Assembly: GCA_030765865.1 (NCBI GenBank)
Contig: JAVCDK010000082.1
Coordinates: forward strand, 1-36,109
Reading direction: 5' to 3'
Source of the DNA: Candidatus Celaenobacter antarcticus
GTDB taxonomy: Bacteria; Cloacimonadota; Cloacimonadia; JGIOTU-2
Length of the DNA: 36,109 bases
Shown here: positions 7,404 to 14,612 of the stretch, in pieces
Numbering within the stretch: position 1 is the first letter of the stretch
Layout: each line of letters opens with the position of its first letter
The notes under the pieces: model-generated
Database searches by the model: none
The model's input: the letters and a program-made list of their open reading frames with translations, nothing else
What the model was told of the DNA's origin: nothing
Translations under genes and position numbers: made by a program

Positions 7404-10400
7404 ATGAAAAGTAAGATAATAACAAGTATTTTATTTCTTTTTATAATAGCAAACTTCTATCTGTTACAAGCTGATTTAATTAATGTTAACGCTAATGGTG
7501 GCGCTCAATTTTTATCAATTCAAGAAGCGATCAATGTTGCTAGTAATGGGGATACGATTTTAGTACATTCAGGTACTTATTATGAAAATATTAATTTCAA
7601 TGGGAAGAACATCGTTGTTGCATCTTTATATCTCACAACAGGAAATAAAGATTATATTAACGACACGGTTATTAATGGCAATCACAATGGCGTTGTAGTA
7701 ACTTTTGAAAATGGTGAAACATCCTCGGCAATACTCAAGGGTTTTACGATTACAAATGGATACGCTGAATATGGTAGTGGTATTAAATGTAAAAATGCAA
7801 GTAAACCTGTTATTGATCATTTGATCATTTCGGGTAATACAGCTACAGACGATGGCGGTGGCGTTGCATGTTATACTAATTCATCAATGACAATTAGTAA
7901 TTGTATTTTCAATAACAATATTGCAAATGATAATGGTGGTGGAATTTTTCTAAATCATTCCAAAGGATTAATTGATAATTGTCTTTTTAGCGATAATATT
8001 TCTAATGGCGGAAGTTCTGCAATAGATTGTTGGTCGTCCGATCCGCTAATAATTAATTGTACGCTTGTTAATAATATTTCCTATAGCTGGGCAACAATTG
8101 GCATATGGGATACATCAAGTCCAAATATTATAGATTGTATAGTATCAAATAATACCGGTTCAGGATTTGTGTTTCATTCTCAATCACAAGCGACAGTCGA
8201 ATATTGTAATTGTTATGAAAATTCTTATGGCTCTTTCTCAGGTTCTGTGCCACAGGGGCTTGGGACTATCATTCAAGTAAACGCAAACAACGATCCATGC
8301 GATGAGTTCTATAATATTTTTATTGATCCTAAATTAAATGACACTGTAAATTCAAATTACGTACTGTTGCCAACCTCTCCCTGCATTGATGCAGGAATTC
8401 CAGACACAACCGGGCTTAATCTCCCTCAGTACGACCTGGATGGTAATCTTCGAATTGTAGATGGAAACGGTGATGGAATAGCAATTATTGATATGGGATG
8501 TTATGAATCCGATGGAATGAATTACAATGTCTTTACACGTGTAACCGTTGGAGATATTGTAAATGATGATGGTTACTCTCATGGAAGTAGCTGGATTGAT
8601 TATGATAATGATAATGATCTCGACCTATTTGTTGCTAACTGGAATGATCAAGATAATTTTCTCTATCAAAATAACGGAGACGGGACTTTTACGAGAATTA
8701 CAAATAGCGTCATTGTGAATGATGGCGGAAAATCGCATGGAACGACCTGGGGTGACTACGATAATGATGGTAATATTGATGTTTTTGTAGGTAATATTGC
8801 AGATCAAAACAATTTTCTCTATAGTAATAACGGAGATGGAACTTTCACAAAGATTACCGAAGGTGATATAGTGAACGATGCCGGAAAATCCAATAATTGT
8901 TGTTGGGGGGACTACAATAATGATGGATTTATTGATCTGTTTATCGCCAACAGTGGGTCTCAAAACAACTGTTTATATTGCAACTATGGCGATGGGTCAT
9001 TTATAAAAGTCACGGATGGTGTTGTTGTAAATGATGCAGGTCAATCAAAAGGTTGTAGCTGGGGTGATTTTAATAATGATGGGTATTCTGATCTGTTTGT
9101 GACGAATTCTGATAATCAAAATAATTATTTATACTGCAATAATGGAGATGGAACTTTTACAAAAGTAACTGATGGACCTGTCGTTAATGACGGAGGAGAT
9201 TCAAGAGGAGGTGGAAGCTGGGGTGATTTTGATAATGATGGAGATTTAGACTTGTATGTTTCAAATAGATTGCAAGATAACTTCCTCTATCGCAACAATG
9301 GAGATGGCACCTTTGCGAAAATTACTGATGGAGATATAGTAAATGATGGCGGAAATTCTCGTGGAACCAGCTGGGGAGACTATGATAATGATGGATATCT
9401 CGATCTGTTTGTTTCTAATGATGGTGGAAATAACTTCTTATATAAAAATAATTGCGATGGCACTTTTACAAAAATTACTGATGAAACCATTACTAATAAT
9501 GGTGGTGTTTCTGTTGGTTGTGTGTGGGGTGACTATGATAATGATGGTGATTTAGACATATTCGTAAGTAATTTTTGGGGTGATAATAACTTCTTATATA
9601 GTAACAATGGAAATGATAATAACTGGATTAATATTAAGTGTGTTGGTACACTTTCAAATAAATTAGCTATTGGCACAAAAGTAAGAGTGAAAACTACGTT
9701 GGCTGGAAATCCAGTGTGGCAGATGAGGGAGATTTCGTCTTTGAGTGGTTACAGCAGTCAGAACAGTATGAATGCAATGTTTGGTCTTGCTGACAATACG
9801 ACGATTGATTCATTAATAATAAACTGGCCTAGTGGTATTGAGCAAGTACTCACGAATATAACGCCTAATCAGTTTATTACAATTACTGAACCATATTCCC
9901 CGGTAGGACAAATCCATCTTGCAATCCCAACAGAATATTCATTACCCGGCGATACAGTATTAGTTCCTATAAATGTTCAATTCCCTCAAGATTCAACATT
10001 CACCTCTGCAGGAATTATTGTTGGCGGATATTTAGGTTCATTAGAATTTTTTGAGTTGATCGCAGATTCCAGTTTGGTTGGTGATGCGGGATGGATGTAT
10101 GAGTCCAATGAAACAGATACTCTAAATACGATATGGATGGCTGGTTCCGAACCAATATCTGGCGAGGATGTGCTTATATGGATGAAGTTCAGTGTACCTG
10201 ACACGGCAACAGGTTTTATTCCAATAACGCTTGTAGATGCCCTATTCGACACGGGTGTAGTACCTGTCGAGCTTACTTCGGGAGGAATAAACATAGTTGC
10301 TCTTATATATGGCGATGTGGATTTCAACGGATTAGTTCAAGCGTATGATGCCTCAATGATATTGCAATATTTGGTAGGTTATATTAACTTAGATGATTTG

Positions 10401-11207
10401 CAATTGTCAGTTGCTGACGTAAGTATTGATTCTACTGTCTCAGCTTTAGACGCAACTTTGATCCTACAGTATGGAGTTGGAATTATAGACACTTTACCCT
10501 ATCAGCCGGGGGCATCCTACATTGCTAATGGTGATATAACGATGGAAGATCAAGTATATACCGGCGATCCCATTGATGTGCCAATAATAATCACAAATGC
10601 AGAAAATATTTATTCTTTCGAAGGTATGATTCATTTTGATACCGAGTGTTTAATGTTATCTGACGTTTATTGGTCTGATTATTTGGATGGTTTTTTTATA
10701 TGGACAGATGTTGAGGGAGGTGAATTTAAACTCGTAGGATCCGGAGCTTTGCCATATGAGGAATACGGTGTGATGGCAACAATTAGATTTTATCCTAAAG
10801 ATGGATTTAATAGTTATGATTCAACAACTGTTTTTTTCAATAATATGAGATGGAATGAAAATGATACTATGCATAATATTGCAACATCAATTATTACTAA
10901 TAATTATGGAGTCAACAATCCTCAAGAACCGGATTTGATACTTCACCAAAATAGCCCCAATCCATTTGCATATAACACCAAAATCCAATATTCGATACCT
11001 TTGGAAAGCGTTGTCTCTCTGAAAATATATAATATAAGGGGTGAACTTATTGTTGATCTGGTTAGTGAGTTCAAAGACAAAGGTTCATATGATGTTGTTT
11101 GGGATGGTAGAGACAAATACGGTAATAAAGCTGTTAACGGGATTTATTTCTATAAATTTATTAGTGGCGACTCAGAAATAATAAAGAGGATGATACTGCT
11201 TAGATAG
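7404..11207 (+). CDS. Secreted modular protein: right-handed beta-helix + FG-GAP/VCBS repeats + ASPIC/UnbV + cohesin-like + dockerin-like + second cohesin-like + FlgD-like C-terminal sorting domain
   Basis: Signal peptide; parallel beta-helix segments (DGGGVACYTNSSMTISNCIFNNNIANDNGGGI); seven ~52-aa repeats with DYDNDGDLDLFVSN; NNWINIKCVGTLSNKLAIGTKVRV..WPSGIEQVLTNITPNQFITI (ASPIC/UnbV); GDVDFNGLVQAYDASMILQYLVG..ADVSIDSTVSALDATLILQYGVG (dockerin-like); SPNPFAYNTKIQYSIP..NIRGELIVDL..YDVVWDGRDKYGNKAVNGIYFYKFISGDSEIIKRMILLR. Confidence 0.92.
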   Translation: MKSKIITSILFLFIIANFYLLQADLINVNANGGAQFLSIQEAINVASNGDTILVHSGTYYENINFNGKNIVVASLYLTTGNKDYINDTVINGNHNGVVVTFENGETSSAILKGFTITNGYAEYGSGIKCKNASKPVIDHLIISGNTATDDGGGVACYTNSSMTISNCIFNNNIANDNGGGIFLNHSKGLIDNCLFSDNISNGGSSAIDCWSSDPLIINCTLVNNISYSWATIGIWDTSSPNIIDCIVSNNTGSGFVFHSQSQATVEYCNCYENSYGSFSGSVPQGLGTIIQVNANNDPCDEFYNIFIDPKLNDTVNSNYVLLPTSPCIDAGIPDTTGLNLPQYDLDGNLRIVDGNGDGIAIIDMGCYESDGMNYNVFTRVTVGDIVNDDGYSHGSSWIDYDNDNDLDLFVANWNDQDNFLYQNNGDGTFTRITNSVIVNDGGKSHGTTWGDYDNDGNIDVFVGNIADQNNFLYSNNGDGTFTKITEGDIVNDAGKSNNCCWGDYNNDGFIDLFIANSGSQNNCLYCNYGDGSFIKVTDGVVVNDAGQSKGCSWGDFNNDGYSDLFVTNSDNQNNYLYCNNGDGTFTKVTDGPVVNDGGDSRGGGSWGDFDNDGDLDLYVSNRLQDNFLYRNNGDGTFAKITDGDIVNDGGNSRGTSWGDYDNDGYLDLFVSNDGGNNFLYKNNCDGTFTKITDETITNNGGVSVGCVWGDYDNDGDLDIFVSNFWGDNNFLYSNNGNDNNWINIKCVGTLSNKLAIGTKVRVKTTLAGNPVWQMREISSLSGYSSQNSMNAMFGLADNTTIDSLIINWPSGIEQVLTNITPNQFITITEPYSPVGQIHLAIPTEYSLPGDTVLVPINVQFPQDSTFTSAGIIVGGYLGSLEFFELIADSSLVGDAGWMYESNETDTLNTIWMAGSEPISGEDVLIWMKFSVPDTATGFIPITLVDALFDTGVVPVELTSGGINIVALIYGDVDFNGLVQAYDASMILQYLVGYINLDDLQLSVADVSIDSTVSALDATLILQYGVGIIDTLPYQPGASYIANGDITMEDQVYTGDPIDVPIIITNAENIYSFEGMIHFDTECLMLSDVYWSDYLDGFFIWTDVEGGEFKLVGSGALPYEEYGVMATIRFYPKDGFNSYDSTTVFFNNMRWNENDTMHNIATSIITNNYGVNNPQEPDLILHQNSPNPFAYNTKIQYSIPLESVVSLKIYNIRGELIVDLVSEFKDKGSYDVVWDGRDKYGNKAVNGIYFYKFISGDSEIIKRMILLR
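8520..9600 (+). repeat. Seven in-frame tandem FG-GAP/VCBS-type repeats (~156-bp period)
   Basis: Repeated FTKxTDGxIVNDGGxSxGxxWGDYDNDGxxDLFVSNxxxxNNFLYxNNGDGT; e.g. ataacgga(g)a starts at 8671 and 8827, 156 nt apart. Confidence 0.9.
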
Positions 11208-11231
11208 ATTTGAAATAGGATATTGCTCAGA

Positions 11232-12026
11232 TCACAATCTAAAAATAGACTTCAGTTTATTTTTCAATGATCCGGTTTTTCTCCTCTCATCGAAATACCC
11301 TTCAAAATTATGAATTAGAGGTTCGTTATTAAGAATCCTCTTTGGATTTTCATAAAAAAGGATTTCTGCAATTTCTTTAGAGTGTTGTAAGGCGACAAAA
11401 TCGTAGGCATCTTTCATAAGTATTGGCCGTTTTTTTAGACCGTGAACATCCGATGCAATAACATGAACACATCCGAGATTAAGCATTTTTAATGCAAGGT
11501 CTTTCACGGCATTGCCAAACACTCCCAGAATACTTCCGCTATTCATCTGGATATATATTTCTCTATTTACGATAGTGAGCAGATAATCGATATTGTTCAT
11601 GAAGGGGAAAAATCTCTCTGCATGCGCTATAATTGGACGGAATCCTTCTTGCTGAAAGTTAAAAAGTATCTCCTCAAAATTGTCTGGAAAACGTTGCAGT
11701 TCAGTTTCGATCAGAATATAATTACTCTGTGCAAGGATAAGGTTTTCCCGTTTGACTTTACTGACCAAATCGGGTTCACAATAGAGTTCTGCGCCGGGAT
11801 GGATTTTAATACTAAGCTGCCGCTCCTCAATAAGATTTTGCACTTCAATAAGTTTTCTGTCAATTATACTGCGAGTATTTTCATAAACACCGGAAATGAT
11901 ATGCGGTGTTGCGATAAGTTCTGTTACTCCCTGATCGGCAAGGGCTTGTAATATTTCAAAGCTCTCGAATATATCCTGTGCCCCATCGTCTATTCCCGGA
12001 AGTACGTGTGTGTGAATATCTATCAT
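11232..12026 (-). CDS. CpsB/CapC (YwqE)-family PHP-domain tyrosine-protein phosphatase
   Basis: MIDIHTHVLPGIDDGAQDIFESFEILQALADQGVTELIATPHI and HVIASDVHGLKKRP. Confidence 0.9.
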   Translation of the reverse strand: MIDIHTHVLPGIDDGAQDIFESFEILQALADQGVTELIATPHIISGVYENTRSIIDRKLIEVQNLIEERQLSIKIHPGAELYCEPDLVSKVKRENLILAQSNYILIETELQRFPDNFEEILFNFQQEGFRPIIAHAERFFPFMNNIDYLLTIVNREIYIQMNSGSILGVFGNAVKDLALKMLNLGCVHVIASDVHGLKKRPILMKDAYDFVALQHSKEIAEILFYENPKRILNNEPLIHNFEGYFDERRKTGSLKNKLKSIFRL

Positions 12027-12031
12027 ATCAG

Positions 12032-12778
12032 CTATGTATGAATTGCATCTGCGAATTTTTTTATAAGATTGTTTTGGTTGTTTTTTTCAATAGCAGTACC
12101 GATCACGATAAAATCTGCACCTGCGGATACTTTTTCTCTGGCTTCTTCTGGAGTCCGTATGCCACCACCAACGATCATTGGAATAGAAATGTTTTCTTTG
12201 ACCTTCTTGATCATTTCTGCTGGTATTGATTGTTTTGCTCCGCTTCCCCCATCGAAAAAGATAACCTTCATGCCAAGATATTGAGCTGCAAGCGCGTGGG
12301 AAACGGCAATATCATATTTGGTTCTTGGAATTGGCAAACTGTTGCTCATAAACTGTACGGAGGTGAGGGAACCGGATTCTATTAAGAAGTAACCTGTCGG
12401 GATTGCTTCAACGTCATATTTTTTAATGAGTGGAGCTGTTCGAACTTGTTCGCCTATAAGCAATTGAGGATTTCTGCTGCTCATCATGCTGAGGAAGAGG
12501 ATCGCATCGGCATAAGGGGAAACAAAATTGAATATACCAGGGAAAACAAGCACTGGCATTGTTACTTGTTTTTTTATGGCCCTCACAGTTTCGTTAAAAT
12601 TATCTTTAACCATCAAGCTGCCGCCGACCAGAATTACATCAACACCATTGTGCTGGCATTTTTCAGCAAGTTTTGCCGATTCCTCCGGCTCTTGCTTATC
12701 GGGATCAATAAGACAGAAGAAACCGGCTTTTTTCTCATTTTTAATTGAATATAAAAATTGTAAAATGTTATTTTTCAT
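12032..12778 (-). CDS. Geranylgeranylglyceryl phosphate synthase (PcrB / GGGPS family)
   Basis: LIDPDKQEPEESAKLAEKCQHNGVDVILVGGSL, EAIPTGYFLIESGSLTSVQFMS, VIFFDGGSGAKQSIPAEMI, IPMIVGGGIRTPEEAREKVSAGADFIVIGTAIEKN. ATG at 12778 (MKNNILQF) preferred over 12790; it gives an ATGA overlap with the upstream stop. Confidence 0.93.
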   Translation of the reverse strand: MKNNILQFLYSIKNEKKAGFFCLIDPDKQEPEESAKLAEKCQHNGVDVILVGGSLMVKDNFNETVRAIKKQVTMPVLVFPGIFNFVSPYADAILFLSMMSSRNPQLLIGEQVRTAPLIKKYDVEAIPTGYFLIESGSLTSVQFMSNSLPIPRTKYDIAVSHALAAQYLGMKVIFFDGGSGAKQSIPAEMIKKVKENISIPMIVGGGIRTPEEAREKVSAGADFIVIGTAIEKNNQNNLIKKFADAIHT

Positions 12779-13611
12779 TGCGCCACCCATAAAATAACTA
12801 AAAATACAAGCATGTGTACTTTCATAAAACTTTCTGAATATTTTGCTGTTTTTGTTAACGGCTTTATTATAAGAATTATCAAATCAACCAGAATCAAAAA
12901 TACGATGCCGATCATTAGTAAAATAAAGAATGCTGACGAGTAAAATTCTGGATAACCCCAAATAATTGTTGCCGCAAATCCTATCCAGAAAAGCATTGAG
13001 AGCAGAAGTGTTTTTTTGTCACCCCACAAAATTGGAAGGGTTTTCGCACCAACAGAACTGTCGCCATTTTTGTCTTCGATATCCTTAACGAGTTCTCTTA
13101 TCATAGTATAGAAAAATGCACAGATTGCTACAAACAAGGCATTTCTTAGATTATTTGTAATAAAGCTGCCAAAGATGAAAGTTGATGCGGTAGCGAAAGC
13201 GACAAGAAGATTTCCCCAGAAATGTATTCTTTTACTTTTCATTGCATAAATAAATAGTAGTATTGAATTAAGTACAGCAATTGCGATCATCCAGATATTG
13301 TGCAAAAATATACTAATAATTATTCCTAAAATAAAGAAACAGGCACCATAATATTTTGCTTTTACGGGAGTGATCAGGCCCGAAGGCAAAACTCTTTCTT
13401 TTCGGTTGATCATATCTATAGAATAGTCGTAGAAATCATTGATAATGTAACCTCCGCCTGAAATAAACGCAGCAGCAAAGCCGGCAAGCAGAGGATAGAA
13501 AATCGGGTATGCTGTCACTTTGTAGTAGGCACCAAATAGAACTGCGATGAATACAAAGAGAAAATTCAGCGGTCTGAGGATACGAATATATGCAAAAAAG
13601 GTTTGTATCAC
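12775..13611 (-). CDS. UbiA-superfamily prenyltransferase, digeranylgeranylglyceryl phosphate synthase-like
   Basis: NDFYDYSIDMINRKERVLPSGLITPVKA (first Asp-rich motif) and RELVKDIEDKNGDSSVGAKTLPI (second). GTG start overlaps the upstream TAG by 1 nt. Confidence 0.9.
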   Translation of the reverse strand: MIQTFFAYIRILRPLNFLFVFIAVLFGAYYKVTAYPIFYPLLAGFAAAFISGGGYIINDFYDYSIDMINRKERVLPSGLITPVKAKYYGACFFILGIIISIFLHNIWMIAIAVLNSILLFIYAMKSKRIHFWGNLLVAFATASTFIFGSFITNNLRNALFVAICAFFYTMIRELVKDIEDKNGDSSVGAKTLPILWGDKKTLLLSMLFWIGFAATIIWGYPEFYSSAFFILLMIGIVFLILVDLIILIIKPLTKTAKYSESFMKVHMLVFLVILWVAQ

Positions 13612-14498
13612 TAGGGGATTCTGTCATTAATACGTTCTACAATTTCCATGAGAACTTGATTGTTCGGTATATATTTGATGATATTTTGTGCGTCTTGAAT
13701 GAGTTTTTGAGCTTGTCGCTTTGATTCTTCAATGCCAAGAAGGGTAGGATAGGTGACCTTTTCATTGCGCTGATCTTCGCCAGCTTCCCTGTCAAGCAGT
13801 TCATCTGCTCCAACCTCATCAAGAATATCATCTATAACCTGATATGCAAGACCGATATTCAGTGCAAAGTCACTCAATGCATTGGTGATCTGCTCTGTGG
13901 CACCTGCCAAAATACATGCACAACGCTCTGCGGAACGGAGAAGAGCACCTGTCTTTTTGAGATGAATATCTCTCAAAATATGCAGTTTAACTCTTTTTTG
14001 CGAGGAAGTAATATCAACCACCTGTCCGCCTATCATACCTCTTGTGGATGCGGCTTCGATGAGTTCTTCAAGGCATTGGATCGCTTTTTTACTGTTTCGA
14101 ATTTTGAGAACTGTCTCGAATGCCTTTGTCATGAGCGCATCACCGGCAAGGATCGCTATGGCATTACCAAATTTCTTATGACAGCTTGGCTTTCCACGTC
14201 TTTCATCTGCGTTATCGATAAAGGGCAGGTCATCATGTATCAAAGAAGCAGTATGCAATATTTCAATCGCACAGGCGACAGGAAGTACCGGTTGAACAGC
14301 TCTTTTATCACGTCTGTTTGCAAGCATTTCATAGGTTGCCAGCATCAATGTGGGACGAAGACGCTTTCCTCCAGCAAGCACCGAATATCTCATTGCTCGA
14401 TGAATTATCTCAGGTTTTGTGCTGTCAGAATCGAGATATTTCGAAAGGGCTCTATTGATAAGTTCTCTTCTACTATCAAAATATTTATCTAATATCAA
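13611..14498 (-). CDS. Polyprenyl diphosphate synthase (FPP/GGPP synthase-like)
   Basis: FARM HTASLIHDDLPFIDNADERRGKPS and SARM QVIDDILDEVGADELLDREAGEDQRNEKVTYP. The ORF-track start at 14516 covers an AGGAGG (plus-strand CCTCCT at 14503-14508), so a downstream TTG near 14498 is likely. Confidence 0.92.
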   Translation of the reverse strand: MILDKYFDSRRELINRALSKYLDSDSTKPEIIHRAMRYSVLAGGKRLRPTLMLATYEMLANRRDKRAVQPVLPVACAIEILHTASLIHDDLPFIDNADERRGKPSCHKKFGNAIAILAGDALMTKAFETVLKIRNSKKAIQCLEELIEAASTRGMIGGQVVDITSSQKRVKLHILRDIHLKKTGALLRSAERCACILAGATEQITNALSDFALNIGLAYQVIDDILDEVGADELLDREAGEDQRNEKVTYPTLLGIEESKRQAQKLIQDAQNIIKYIPNNQVLMEIVERINDRIP

Positions 14499-14523
14499 CA
14501 ATCCTCCTAGGATCAATTTCCTG

Positions 14524-14539
14524 TCCCGAAAGATCGGGA
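14524..14539. repeat. Short inverted repeat TCCCGA-AAGA-TCGGGA
   Basis: Perfect 6-bp arms between priA and the isoprenoid operon; resembles CCGACAGGTCGG in the 1308-1389 element. Confidence 0.55.
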
Positions 14540-14612
14540 TGAACTTATTGTAAAGTGTAAAAGTTGCAATTTCTTGTCAAATTTTCCAGCTTCAAATCGC
14601 ATTTAACTTCCT

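Noticed and set aside
13962-14492. 176-aa plus-strand ORF
   Set aside because: Antisense to the polyprenyl synthase gene; shadow ORF.
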